From positions 1 through 64,000 of the forward strand of contig CANLGL010000008.1 in NCBI GenBank assembly GCA_947490345.1: a stretch of 64,000 nucleotides of DNA. Direction: 5' to 3'. How positions within the stretch are numbered: the stretch's first letter is position 1; every line of letters begins with the position of its first letter. The translations under genes and the position numbers were made by a program. The notes beneath the pieces are model-generated. The model was given only the letters and a program-made list of their open reading frames with translations. It was not told where the DNA came from and did no database searches. This document shows, in pieces, positions 32,281 through 40,917 of the stretch. This DNA comes from Deltaproteobacteria bacterium (GTDB lineage: Bacteria > Myxococcota_A > UBA796 > SXON01).

Positions 32281-34191
32281 ATGCCTGCCCCGCTCTTCGT
32301 CCTCGGTGCCCCCCGCAGCGGCACCACCCTGTTGCGTGTGATGCTCGCCGGCCACCCGGACTGTTTCTCCCCGCCTGAGATGGTGCTGGCCCCGTTCGCC
32401 ACGATGGCCGAGCGTCGGAAGAAGCTCGATGAGCGCTTCTGGGAGAAAGGCGGTCTGCGGCGGGCGCTGATGGAGCTGCACGACGTAGGCGTGGACGAGG
32501 CCAAGTTGTTGGAGGCCGGCCTCATCACCCGGACGGTGCCCGAGGTCTATGCATGGCTTCAGGCCCAGCTCGGCGCGCGGATCCTGGTCGACAAATGTCC
32601 ACACCTCAGCGCCGACCTCCCGGCTTTGGAGCGGCTTGGCCGATGGTTTCCCGAGGCCCGTTGGGTGTGGATCGTCCGTCACCCCGGCAGCGTGACCCGG
32701 AGCATCGAGAACATGCCGATGGCCGAGGTGATGCTTCAGGGCTACGCGCCGGACGCTCGCGACATCTGGATGTTTGCAAATCGAAATATCCGTGAGTTCT
32801 TCGATGGGCTGCCGGAGGGACGGAAGGCACGTATCCACTACGAGGAGATGGTCCAAAGCCCGCGGACCGCGATGGAGTCGCTGTGTCGCGACATCGGCCT
32901 CCCCTTCCACGAGGCGCTGCTGACCCCCTACGAGGGCGAACGGATGCGCGAGGGGCCCAGCGGTGCACGTGCGGTCGGGGACCCGAACCTGGCCAGTCGG
33001 GGACGCATTCAGAGCGAGTTGGCCACCTCATGGCTGGAAGGTTTCGATCCCGCCAGCGTCTCCCCCGAGACGCACACCCTGGCTCGCGAGCTCGGCTACG
33101 ATCTTGGTGCGCTTGAGGCCCCCCCGATCACCCTGGTCTCAGCGGCGATGAGCGCCTTGTGGGACACCGCCCGACGGCTGGAGGGAAACATGCGGATGCC
33201 GGCCGATCTCGACAACATCGAGGGCCGCCGGTTCTTGTTGCGGATGCTCAGCGCGAGCATCGACCTGTTCGTCGAGGAGGGCGACGTCGACCACCCGCGC
33301 TTCCACCACGCGGAGGGGCCGACGCGCAAGATGTTCGCCGACAATCCGGATGCTGACTACTGGCGGGCACCGATTCGCCTCGGCGAGGGGCGGCGCTATC
33401 GGCTGCATGGCAAGGTCCCGATCGGCACTACCTATGTCGGGGTGCTTCTGTACCGGAAAGGCGGTCAGGTTGGCGCTCACCGCCACGACACCGACTTCGT
33501 GTCGACCGACGGCAGCTTCTCGCTCACCATCGGCAGCGAGCCCGACGCTGACATCCAGGGGCACGGGGATGAAATCGCGGTGATGGTCCGGCAGTATTTC
33601 ACCGGCCGCCTCCGCCAGGAGCCGGTGGAGCTCTCAATCGAGCTGCTCGGGGCCGCTGCTGCCCCCACCGTCGAGCCGCGGGCACTTGCTCGCTCGCTCG
33701 ACCGCGCGAAACGGAACCTGGAAGTGGTCTTCGAGCGCACGCTTCAAACGTGGAAGATGGCCAGTCAGGGGCTCCTGAATCGGTTCGTCCTCATGGAGGG
33801 CGCCGCCCTGTTTCCTACACCTGACAACACGTACCTCGCGTGCTGGTACCGCTTCGGTGGCGATCAAGTGATGTTCGTCCGTGGACGGGTTCCCAAGGCC
33901 CGGTACTGGAGCTTTTGCCTTTACAACGTCTGGATGGAGAGCCTGGAGTACCGGCACCACCGGGTGTCGTTGAACCATGCCGAAGTCCGGGTGGAGTCGG
34001 ACGGCAGCTACGAGATCTGCCTGGCGCACCGGAATCCGGGGCATCCGAACTGGGTCGACACCACCGGACACCACGCCGGATACGCGCTCATCCGGGTCCT
34101 GCTCACCGAGGAGCCGGTCGAAGTCCCCACGATCGAGGTGATCTACGAGAGCGAATGGCGGGCCCGGCGGGGCGCGATCATCCAGGCCTAG
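32281..34191 (+). CDS. Sulfotransferase-DUF1214 fusion protein
   Basis: Residues 1 to about 290 are a sulfotransferase-type domain: LGAPRSGTTLL (PAPS 5'-phosphosulfate loop), ILVDKCPHL and VWIVRHPGSVTRS (3'-phosphate binding). Residues about 440-637 resemble DUF1214/DUF1254 proteins, with YWSFCLYNVWMESLEY, ICLAHRNPGHPNW and TTGHHAGYALIRVLL. The fusion is unusual; the C-terminal half is normally a separate membrane- or periplasm-associated protein, yet no signal peptide is visible here. The ATG at 32281 begins at the P-loop; an upstream ATG at 32233 adds only basic residues. Sulfated substrate unknown. It is divergent from the DUF2779 gene (46 bp) and overlaps the convergent TPR gene by 4 bp. 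Confidence 0.82.
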   Translation: MPAPLFVLGAPRSGTTLLRVMLAGHPDCFSPPEMVLAPFATMAERRKKLDERFWEKGGLRRALMELHDVGVDEAKLLEAGLITRTVPEVYAWLQAQLGARILVDKCPHLSADLPALERLGRWFPEARWVWIVRHPGSVTRSIENMPMAEVMLQGYAPDARDIWMFANRNIREFFDGLPEGRKARIHYEEMVQSPRTAMESLCRDIGLPFHEALLTPYEGERMREGPSGARAVGDPNLASRGRIQSELATSWLEGFDPASVSPETHTLARELGYDLGALEAPPITLVSAAMSALWDTARRLEGNMRMPADLDNIEGRRFLLRMLSASIDLFVEEGDVDHPRFHHAEGPTRKMFADNPDADYWRAPIRLGEGRRYRLHGKVPIGTTYVGVLLYRKGGQVGAHRHDTDFVSTDGSFSLTIGSEPDADIQGHGDEIAVMVRQYFTGRLRQEPVELSIELLGAAAAPTVEPRALARSLDRAKRNLEVVFERTLQTWKMASQGLLNRFVLMEGAALFPTPDNTYLACWYRFGGDQVMFVRGRVPKARYWSFCLYNVWMESLEYRHHRVSLNHAEVRVESDGSYEICLAHRNPGHPNWVDTTGHHAGYALIRVLLTEEPVEVPTIEVIYESEWRARRGAIIQA

Positions 34192-35354
34192 GGCAGATAT
34201 CCACGGCCGACCAGCAACATTTTCAGTGGATGGACGCTGTGGAAGCCCACCAACCGGCGCAGCAGATCGTCGAGCGCTTCGACGCGCGCGCGCCCGAGGT
34301 CGACGTTGTAGGTGACGCCTTTGCCGCCGCGTTTGGGGTCCGGGTCGCTGACGTAATGAAAACGCTGGGCGTCAAGGGTGCCGAAGCTGCCGTCGTAGCC
34401 GGCCCGGTACCAGTCCCCGATGAGCCCGTCTACCTCCTGCGCACTTTCGGGCCGCTCGAAGAGCATCGAGATGGGGAGCTGATCCCAGGGACATTGGCTC
34501 GAAATGCGCAGCTCGAACGGGAGGCCCCCGACAGCGAAGCAAACCGGCGCACGCGCCAGCGCCTCGTAGTCGGCGACGGCGACGACCATGGGCTGGTCCC
34601 CGACCTGCCCGACCTCCGAGGTCGCGGGGTTCACGAGGTCCACGCGAACGGCCGCATAGGGGCGCGCGCCGTCGGGAATGATCGGCACCACCCGTCCATC
34701 GGGAGCGCGCTTCATACGTGCCGCCTCCGCGACCCAGCCGGCAGCCTCCTGTTCGGCAGCGTAGTGGTCAAACATCTCGACGTAGGACTCACGATGCGCG
34801 ACGAGGAACTCCCGCGGCATGATGTTCTTGGTCGTGAAGCGATCGACCGCCTCGATGTAGGCCGCGGCCCCCTCGATGAACGCGTCCTCGTCGAGGTTCT
34901 CGTTGACGTAGGCGCGCAGCTCGTGGAGTCCGTCCGACAGGCGGCCGCTCGCAAGGAGCAAATGCCCGAGGCCTTGGCGCGCGCGCGGCTGGCCGGCTGA
35001 ATCCGCCATGACGCGGCGGTACTGAGCTTCGGCCTGGTCCGGAGAGTCCAAGTCCTCGTAGGCTGCCGCCAAAGACAGGCGGAAGCCATCGCGCATCGTC
35101 GTGAGTTGGTCACGATCGGCCGGCCGCTGGAGCACGAGCGCATCGACGCGGGAGACCGCCTCTTCCAACAGCCGGCAAGCCAGCTCCGGCTCGCCGAGTT
35201 GGAGGTGGACCACGCCGAGGGCCTGGAGCAGGTCGACGCGGTCGGGCGCGGCTTCCACAGCCCGGAGCAGGAGCTCGCGGGCGGCGCGGGGGTCGTCACT
35301 CCGGAGCTTGGCGAGGGCTTCGTCGGCGAGGGCTTCGGGGGTCGGCTCGGACAT
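34188..35354 (-). CDS. TPR-repeat protein
   Basis: Residues 1 to about 160 contain TPR helices (ALAKLRSDDPRAARELLLRA, ALGVVHLQLGEPELACRLLE, SLAAAYEDLDSPDQAEAQYR). The remaining 220 residues form a mixed alpha/beta domain (RPYAAVRVDLVNPATSEVG, GGLPFELRISSQCPWDQL) that is not recognised. No signal peptide is present, so it should be cytoplasmic and act as a protein-interaction adaptor. It is convergent with the sulfotransferase fusion, with a 4-bp overlap of the two stops, and divergent from thyX (46 bp). Confidence 0.75.
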   Translation of the reverse strand: MSEPTPEALADEALAKLRSDDPRAARELLLRAVEAAPDRVDLLQALGVVHLQLGEPELACRLLEEAVSRVDALVLQRPADRDQLTTMRDGFRLSLAAAYEDLDSPDQAEAQYRRVMADSAGQPRARQGLGHLLLASGRLSDGLHELRAYVNENLDEDAFIEGAAAYIEAVDRFTTKNIMPREFLVAHRESYVEMFDHYAAEQEAAGWVAEAARMKRAPDGRVVPIIPDGARPYAAVRVDLVNPATSEVGQVGDQPMVVAVADYEALARAPVCFAVGGLPFELRISSQCPWDQLPISMLFERPESAQEVDGLIGDWYRAGYDGSFGTLDAQRFHYVSDPDPKRGGKGVTYNVDLGRARVEALDDLLRRLVGFHSVHPLKMLLVGRGYLP

Positions 35355-35400
35355 CGGCCGAAGCTAACCGCGCCCCCCCGAAGTTTGATAGCCGGCGCCG

Positions 35401-36285
35401 ATGTCGACCGACGAACGTCCCAGCCAGCCCACCCGCCGCTCGGTGGTCCCCGCGCTCGAAGCGCGCCTCGACACCCACGTGGCCTGCCTCGACCACGGCT
35501 TTGTCCGGGTAGTCGACTACTTTGGAGACGACGCCGCCATTGTGCAAGCGGCGCGGGTGTCCTACGGGGCGGGAACGCGAAAGACCTCTGAAGATCGCCA
35601 GCTCATCCGCTACCTCATCCGGCATCGGCACACGACGCCGCTGGAGATGTGCGAGATCAAGTTTCACGTCAAGCTGCCCATCTTCGTCGCGAGGCAGTGG
35701 ATCCGACACCGCACCGCCAACGTCAACGAGATCAGCGGCCGCTATTCGGTTTTCACGGACGAGTTCTACCTGCCGGAGCCGAGGGAGCTGGCGAAGCAGT
35801 CGACGAACAACAAACAAGGTCGCGGGGACCCGCTCACTGATGGCGAGGCGGCCGACGTGCGAGCCTGCATCGAACGCGTCAGCCGGGGGGCCTACGCCGA
35901 CTACGAGTCGCTGGTCCATGACAAGGGCCTGGCGCGCGAATTGGGCAGGGCCGTCCTGCCGGTCAACTACTACACCGAGTGGTATTGGAAGATTGATCTA
36001 CATAATCTGCTGCACTTCTTGTCCCTTCGGCTGGACGCGCACGCCCAGTACGAGATCCGCGTTTTCGCGGAGGCGATGGCCGGCTTCGTGCGCGACTGGG
36101 TCCCGATGGCGTGGGAGGCCTTCGAGGACTACCGCCTCGGCTCGTTCAACCTGTCCAAGCAGATGATCGTGGTGATCGGTCGGCGGATGGCCGGGGAGCC
36201 GGTCACGCAGAAGGACAGCGGCCTGAGCAAGCGTGAGTGGGATGAGCTGTGGGCCGCATTCGGCGGGGAACCGACCTCAGGCTGA
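35401..36285 (+). CDS. thyX: Flavin-dependent thymidylate synthase ThyX
   Basis: ThyX methylates dUMP to dTMP using methylene-tetrahydrofolate, FAD and NADPH. The diagnostic RHRTANVNEISGRYS (ThyX signature RHRxxSxxxxSxR/xSxR, near residue 102), RHRHTTPLE and the nucleotide-binding LRLDAHAQYEIR near 225 are present. The 294-residue length is within range. It is a tetrameric cytoplasmic enzyme and replaces ThyA in many bacteria. The first 20 residues, before VPALEARLD, are poorly conserved, so the start could be slightly further in. The C-terminus overlaps a small remnant on the other strand by 9 bp. Confidence 0.95.
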   Translation: MSTDERPSQPTRRSVVPALEARLDTHVACLDHGFVRVVDYFGDDAAIVQAARVSYGAGTRKTSEDRQLIRYLIRHRHTTPLEMCEIKFHVKLPIFVARQWIRHRTANVNEISGRYSVFTDEFYLPEPRELAKQSTNNKQGRGDPLTDGEAADVRACIERVSRGAYADYESLVHDKGLARELGRAVLPVNYYTEWYWKIDLHNLLHFLSLRLDAHAQYEIRVFAEAMAGFVRDWVPMAWEAFEDYRLGSFNLSKQMIVVIGRRMAGEPVTQKDSGLSKREWDELWAAFGGEPTSG

Positions 36286-36474
36286 GGAGGTCGCCAGCGG
36301 GCGGTAGAACTGCAGCACGAGGTCGGCCTTGGAGAGCTTGACCATGAAGGAGGGCTTGGCGTCGATGAAGTGGGGGTCGAGGTCGCCGCGCGCGATGTAG
36401 TCGACGGTCACCGTTGAGCCGCCGACGGCCTCGGTCAGGGCCTGCCCGACCAGCGACCTGAGCCGCCGACCCCG
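36277..36474 (-). pseudogene. Remnant of a ZnuA/TroA-like metal-binding protein
   Basis: Directly after the GST stop, the same frame stays open to a TGA at 36277-36279 and reads LVGQALTEAVGGSTVTVDYI, then ARGDLDPHFIDAKPSFMVKL and SKADLVLQ. This matches the N-terminal metal-binding half of zinc/manganese ABC-transporter solute-binding proteins, where the DPH motif supplies a metal-ligand His. The match stops after ADLVLQ, where the full protein continues for about 200 residues, and there is no start codon or signal peptide. It therefore looks like a decayed internal fragment. No permease or ATPase gene is nearby. Confidence 0.6.
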
Positions 36475-37092
36475 TCAGTGCGGCAGTGTCGCCGCGAAAG
36501 AGGGTCGCGCCGTCATCCGCACCATCCACGCGTCGAGCGCGGGCAGGCCGTCGGTGTACCGGTCGGCGCCGGTCAAGCCTCCGCCCGACGCCATCACCGG
36601 GAGCAGCATCCAGTCGGCCAGGCTCGGCTCGGCACCGGCCAGATAGGGCGATGATGACAGCGTCGCATCGAAGTGGCGAAGGGAGCCATGGGCCTCCGCC
36701 GCGCGGACTGCGACCTTTGCCTCGTCAAAGGGAATGCCGCGGGGCGCCAGCACGTAGCGGGGGATCAGCACCCCACGAACGGCGGGGATCGCGACGTTGT
36801 CGGCGAAGGCGCTGAGCCACTGGGTCATGCGCGCCCGTCCGGCGGGGTCGGCGGGTTGCAGGGCGGGCCCTGGGAACGCCTCGTCGACGTAGCGCATCAC
36901 CGCGGCGGATTCGAAAACCCGGAAGCCGTCGTGGTCCAGGACCGGCATCCGTCGCCACGGGTGCATCTTGCCGTAGTCATCCGACCGCAAGTCCACGCCT
37001 TGGATCGTGTATTCCACGCCCTTTTCGGCGAGCGCCAACCGTGCCGACCAGGTGAACGTGGAGAAGGGCGAGCCGTGGAGGATGACAGGCAT
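36475..37092 (-). CDS. Glutathione S-transferase family protein
   Basis: The 205-residue protein has the thioredoxin-like N-terminal GST domain (MPVILHGSPFSTFTWSARLA, then RMPVLDHDGFRVFESAAVMR, the glutathione-binding P and ES motif) and an all-alpha C-terminal domain (YLAGAEPSLADWMLLPV, with the conserved N-capping motif region). GSTs conjugate glutathione to electrophiles or act as peroxidases in the cytoplasm. The start MPVILHG at 37092 was chosen because the 12-residue upstream extension is not part of the fold. The catalytic residue could be a Ser of the SPFSTFTW loop. The subclass is unclear. It is divergent from the next gene (58 bp). Confidence 0.85.
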   Translation of the reverse strand: MPVILHGSPFSTFTWSARLALAEKGVEYTIQGVDLRSDDYGKMHPWRRMPVLDHDGFRVFESAAVMRYVDEAFPGPALQPADPAGRARMTQWLSAFADNVAIPAVRGVLIPRYVLAPRGIPFDEAKVAVRAAEAHGSLRHFDATLSSSPYLAGAEPSLADWMLLPVMASGGGLTGADRYTDGLPALDAWMVRMTARPSFAATLPH

Positions 37093-37150
37093 TCGCGGAA
37101 GGTAAGCGTGATCGGGTGTCGCCGCCACCGGCGGGTGCTACCCTCAGCAC

Positions 37151-38260
37151 ATGCTCATTACGCTCCTGATCGCGCACGCCCTCGCCCTCCCCCTGCTCGT
37201 CGAGCGCTTCGATGGCGCACCGGTGGGCTGGAAGGAGCGGGTGGCTTCCCAGAACGGCGGCGGCCCATCCAGTAAGTATGCCGTTGCCAACGGAGTGATC
37301 ACCTTCACGGCCACGCCGGCGACCAAGAAATTCTTGTCCTTCGGCAAGCGCGTGGACCTCCGGGGTGTGGAGTGGCTCGAGGTTACCGCGAAGCTCACCG
37401 CCACCGGAGTCGAGGGCGCAGCCCCCGGCGTCGTGTGTGGCGTGTTTTTGCGCTTCGACACCGGCCAGGTGGTCGCGACGCGGGAGTGCGCGCCGCGCCA
37501 GGACGAAGCGCCCCACCGCCGTCACATCGCCGTTCCCGCCGGCGCTCGCGACATGGAGGTCGGCGTTTGGCTCGGCGCCGCGGGCGCGATCACGGTGGAT
37601 GACATCGTGGTTGAGAGTGCAGTGCCGGACTTGAAGTCCCTCGGGCGTGGCCGCTTCCAGTACCATTGGGTTGGCAACGACGGCTTCCGCGAAGAGCAAC
37701 TCGAGGCCAATGACGTGCGCTTTGGCGAACTGGCGGCGTTCTTCGGCGCGCCGGCCACGCTGAAGTTGGACTACTGGAAATACGCCGACGCGCCCACGCT
37801 GGAGGCGTTCACCGGCGACATGCGGTCCTACGTCGCGACTGACACTGCGGTACACACCCTCCTTCGCAGTGACGTGCGCGCGATGATGGCGGCGCTGTCG
37901 CGAGGCTGGGGCAACCCCGGGCCACTTTTCTTCGAAGGTCTCGCCGTCCATCTCGCTGGCGACTGGGACGGGCGCGACCCCCGGCTCTCCACGCGGCAGG
38001 CGGTGAACGCCGGGACTGCATCGTCGCTCGCCGCGCTGCTCGAACCGGCGAAGTTCGCCGCGGAGCCGCCCGAGCGCGCCTACACCTATGCGGGGGCCTT
38101 CGTCTCCTGGCTGGTGGCGAACAAGGGGGCCGAGACGGTCAAGGCGTGCTTCGGGGCGGTGTCCGCGACCGCCACCCCCGCGGCCAACCTCGCGGGGCTG
38201 GAAAAGGCTCTCGGTGCACCGCTCAGCAAGATCGAGGCGGATTTTCGCGAGTCACTGTGA
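37151..38260 (+). CDS. Secreted protein resembling an inactive MA-clan peptidase
   Basis: A short hydrophobic start (MLITLLIAHALALPLLVERF) suggests a signal peptide. Residues about 20-155 form a beta-sandwich (ERFDGAPVGW, VDLRGVEWLEVTAKLTATG, ITVDDIVVES) like a carbohydrate-binding module. The second half has the plan of gluzincin (peptidase MA-like) domains with GPLFFEGLAVHLAGDWDG, similar to the EGLA(V/E)Y segment of that clan. The place of the HExxH zinc motif reads VHTLLRSDVR, without Glu or second His, so the protein is probably not a zinc peptidase. Role unknown. It overlaps fdhD by 9 bp, convergently. Confidence 0.65.
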   Translation: MLITLLIAHALALPLLVERFDGAPVGWKERVASQNGGGPSSKYAVANGVITFTATPATKKFLSFGKRVDLRGVEWLEVTAKLTATGVEGAAPGVVCGVFLRFDTGQVVATRECAPRQDEAPHRRHIAVPAGARDMEVGVWLGAAGAITVDDIVVESAVPDLKSLGRGRFQYHWVGNDGFREEQLEANDVRFGELAAFFGAPATLKLDYWKYADAPTLEAFTGDMRSYVATDTAVHTLLRSDVRAMMAALSRGWGNPGPLFFEGLAVHLAGDWDGRDPRLSTRQAVNAGTASSLAALLEPAKFAAEPPERAYTYAGAFVSWLVANKGAETVKACFGAVSATATPAANLAGLEKALGAPLSKIEADFRESL

Positions 38261-39019
38261 GTCGGGGGCACCGTACCTGACGAGGCCCCTGGCGGCCCAT
38301 CCGAAAAGCGGCAAGCCGGCGTGCGCCGCGGCGTCTGCGGCGAGTGAGGTCGCGGCGCCCAGGCAGACTACCGCCCCAACGCCCGCCGCGGCAGCCTTCT
38401 GCACGATCTCGAAGCCCGCGCGGCTCGAGACGACCAGGGCCAGCCCCTCAAACTCGCCGTCGGCGCGGAGCACGCTCCCGAGCACTTTGTCCACCGCGTT
38501 GTGTCGGCCCACATCTTCCCGCGCATTGACGATGGCGCCACCGCGATCGAAGAGCGCCGCCCCGTGACATCCGCCCGTCGCCGAAAACCAGGGCATGTGC
38601 GTCGGTAGTGCCGCGAGCACGACCGCCAGCGCCGACTCTTCTGGAACCCAGGCGCCGCCGACCTTGCGGGGCCGCGGCATCCGGTCGAGCGAGGCCGTCC
38701 CGCAAATGCCGCAGCTCGACGTGGCGTACATCGCACGGTCGGCGATGCGCGCGCGGGCCGCGGGGACGCCCTCGCGCAGGCGCACGTCCACCACGTTGGC
38801 GCTGACCTGCGCCAGCGCGCGCACGTCGTCCCAGCCGTCGATGACGCCTTCGGTGAGCAGGAAACCCGCCGCAAGGTCGAGATCTGCCCCCGGCGTACGC
38901 ATCGTCACCGCCGCGGCGATGCCCTCGATGCGGAGCTCTAGCGGCTCCTCGACGATGACGTCGTCGTGGCCGGCAACGCCGGCGCGGTGGACAGGCAGCT
39001 CTCGTAGGCCGGGGGTCAC
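38252..39019 (-). CDS. fdhD: FdhD sulfurtransferase for formate dehydrogenase
   Basis: FdhD takes sulfur from IscS and passes it to the molybdenum cofactor of formate dehydrogenase. The 255-residue protein has the catalytic SSCGICG motif near residue 101 and the conserved REDVGRHNAVDKVLG and SSRAGFEIVQK near 167 and 200. Both cysteines of the C-x-x-C are present. The GTG start at 39019 overlaps the upstream lipoprotein stop (GTGA). No formate dehydrogenase gene is in the window, so the target enzyme must be encoded elsewhere. Neighbours on this strand are a lipoprotein and an unknown secreted protein. Confidence 0.93.
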   Translation of the reverse strand: MTPGLRELPVHRAGVAGHDDVIVEEPLELRIEGIAAAVTMRTPGADLDLAAGFLLTEGVIDGWDDVRALAQVSANVVDVRLREGVPAARARIADRAMYATSSCGICGTASLDRMPRPRKVGGAWVPEESALAVVLAALPTHMPWFSATGGCHGAALFDRGGAIVNAREDVGRHNAVDKVLGSVLRADGEFEGLALVVSSRAGFEIVQKAAAAGVGAVVCLGAATSLAADAAAHAGLPLFGWAARGLVRYGAPDSQ

Positions 39020-39510
39020 GGTCGGGCGGCGGTGTCGCCGGTGTCCGCGGTGTCGCTCGCGTCGGCGGTGTCGGCGGGGAGAAGGACGTGTGCGCAGACA
39101 GGGCCGGCTTCTCCGCCGGCGCTAGTGTCGCCGGTATCCAAGCCCGACTCAGGACAGACGGGCGTGCCCCGATTGTTACAGGCGTCCACGGCGACCGCGC
39201 TGATCCACAGCGCGCCGTCCGTGGCGTGGGTCGTCAGCGTAGCAGCGGGAATGGTCGCCTGCCAGGCGGTGAAGTCGATGCCTGTGCGCGTGGCGGACGT
39301 GCCGAGGACATACACGGCCGTGATGTTCGGTCCCGATGTCTCGCCGCGCACCACGAGGTCCGCGCCTGCCTCGGCGGTGAAGTTGGCGATGAAGAAGGTC
39401 GCCGTGGGCGCGGTACCGTCGACGCAGTCGGGCAGCGTGTCCGGACCGCCGCCGCAAGCGAGCCACATCGGCGCCAGCAGCGCGACAGCCGTGCGCGCGG
39501 GGTGCCTCAT
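39016..39510 (-). CDS. Lipoprotein with Asp-Thr-rich tail
   Basis: The start MRHPARTAVALLAPMWLAC gives a lipobox (WLAC near residue 19). The mature part (about residues 22-120) is a beta-sandwich-like domain (TATFFIANFTAEAGADLVVR, ITAVYVLG). The C-terminal 40 residues are rich in Asp, Thr and Ala (GLDTGDTSAGG, DTADASDTADTGDTAARP), probably a flexible or cell-wall-spanning tail. It overlaps both neighbours (ATGA and GTGA), so the three minus-strand genes are translationally coupled. No family is recognised. Confidence 0.7.
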   Translation of the reverse strand: MRHPARTAVALLAPMWLACGGGPDTLPDCVDGTAPTATFFIANFTAEAGADLVVRGETSGPNITAVYVLGTSATRTGIDFTAWQATIPAATLTTHATDGALWISAVAVDACNNRGTPVCPESGLDTGDTSAGGEAGPVCAHVLLPADTADASDTADTGDTAARP

Positions 39511-40853
39511 GGCGCCTTCCGTGGCGAGAAATTGGTCTTCCACAGCTCCGGAGTGGGGAAGATCACCAGCGAGATCCCGACGCCGGGCCGCTCGACCGTG
39601 ATCTTCGAGTCGACAGACCGTACCGGATCGCCGACCTCGAGGCCGTTCCCAAGGACCGTCACGTTGCGAACACTGAGCGCCACGCCGGCGCTGAGGCCTG
39701 GCCAGCCGAACTCGACGCCGGCGTGGATGCTCTGAAGGGCCGTCACCTTGGCGTCCGTCAGCTCGGCGATGCCAAGGGCAGCGAAAAATCCCAGTCTAGG
39801 GCGGGTGCTGGACTCGGGCCGTCGTCTGAGGAATTGGGTGTACCCCACGACCAGCTCCATGTCGGGTAGCGCGCTGCCCTCATCGACCACGACCAGCTGG
39901 TCTGCGTCGCTGGCGTTGGCTGGCGCGCCGACCCCGTATTTTCCTCCCGCTGCGCCGCCGAAGACCACCGCCGCGCCGAGTCGGAGGGACCCGACGTAGG
40001 TGGCCTCGACGGTCATCGCGTAGCTGGTGAGCGGCGGTGCGGCCGGATCGGGAAGCTGCACGGTGAGTGCGTCGACTGCTGCTGTCTGCGCCGCGAGCGC
40101 GCCGGCAAGGGTCGCGACCGCTCCCGTGTCCAGGGGTGCCGAGACGGTGGCGGATTGCGGACGCTGAAGCGCGGCGGCAAGCGCGGCGAGCACCTGCGTC
40201 GCCGCGCCCGGAACGCCGCTGACCGCGGCGAGCTTGGTCGCGGAGACCCGCGCCGGCGCGAGGCGACGTTCGAGCCGGGCGAGGCTGGCCATGAGGGCTT
40301 CGCCCGCTGCGTCCAACTCCGCGGTGCTGACGCCCGCGCTCTTGTTCGTGCGGGCATTGGCGATGGCGGCGGCCACGTCGGTTCGGTGTTCCACGAGCTG
40401 CCCCGCCACGTCGGCTGCGCCGGGAAGCTCGGCGGTCGGACCCGTCGTGCCATACCGAAGCGTCACGGCGCCGGGGGTGGAGGGCGGAAACACGAAGCGG
40501 GCGTAGCGCTCCGCCGCTGACGGCGTCGCGGGCATCAGGCTGGTCTCGAGGCTTGTGGGCGGCTGCGCCGGCGTGTCCAGCGCTGGCTTGTAGACGCCGT
40601 TGAGCCCGTCGAACTCCACCACGGCGGTCTGACCGGCCGCCGCGCGCGTCAACACCACGATCTTCTGGTGGGGCATGGGATGGTCGGCGCTGCCGTCTTG
40701 GAGCCGGACCACCGCGCCCTGCTCGAGGTCCACGCACACGATGTAGTCGCGGGCGTTCCCCTTGGGGTCGTGGGCCTGCGTGCATCGCTCCGCCCATTCG
40801 GCCCCCGGCTGTGGGTCCGCCGCCAACGCCGCTGCCAGCCACACCGTCCACAT
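39507..40853 (-). CDS. Large secreted or outer-membrane protein, unknown
   Basis: MWTVWLAAALAADPQ at 40853 is a short signal peptide with an ALA-AD cleavage site; the frame is open 114 bp upstream but without a signal. The 448-residue product has a beta-rich N-terminal part (VLTRAAAGQTAVVEFDG), an Ala-rich helical middle (ANARTNKSAGVSTAELDAAG, about residues 165-270) and a C-terminal half with alternating amphipathic strands (YAMTVEATYVGSLRLGAAVVF, VVGYTQFLRR, GFFAALGIAEL) that may form a barrel. No family is recognised. It is upstream of the lipoprotein and fdhD genes and divergent from the DUF1592 gene. Confidence 0.65.
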   Translation of the reverse strand: MWTVWLAAALAADPQPGAEWAERCTQAHDPKGNARDYIVCVDLEQGAVVRLQDGSADHPMPHQKIVVLTRAAAGQTAVVEFDGLNGVYKPALDTPAQPPTSLETSLMPATPSAAERYARFVFPPSTPGAVTLRYGTTGPTAELPGAADVAGQLVEHRTDVAAAIANARTNKSAGVSTAELDAAGEALMASLARLERRLAPARVSATKLAAVSGVPGAATQVLAALAAALQRPQSATVSAPLDTGAVATLAGALAAQTAAVDALTVQLPDPAAPPLTSYAMTVEATYVGSLRLGAAVVFGGAAGGKYGVGAPANASDADQLVVVDEGSALPDMELVVGYTQFLRRRPESSTRPRLGFFAALGIAELTDAKVTALQSIHAGVEFGWPGLSAGVALSVRNVTVLGNGLEVGDPVRSVDSKITVERPGVGISLVIFPTPELWKTNFSPRKAP

Positions 40854-40903
40854 GCCCGCTCCCGCCGTGGCAAGCCTATCGCAGCCAGCGCCGGCGCTGC
40901 CGT

Positions 40904-40909
40904 TATAAT
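40904..40909 (+). promoter_or_regulatory. Candidate -10 box TATAAT
   Basis: A perfect TATAAT lies 8 bp before the GTG start of the DUF1592 gene in the 64-bp divergent gap. No TTGACA-like -35 is at 16-18 bp (the 17-bp position reads GCAGCC), and the distance to the start would give an almost leaderless transcript. Weak evidence. Confidence 0.3.
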
Positions 40910-40917
40910 CCCCTCCC

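Noticed and set aside
36203-36529. Alternative minus-strand frame across the thyX-GST junction
   Set aside because: It runs in a different frame from the ZnuA-like remnant and the GST gene, is Arg/Pro-rich and shows no family motif.
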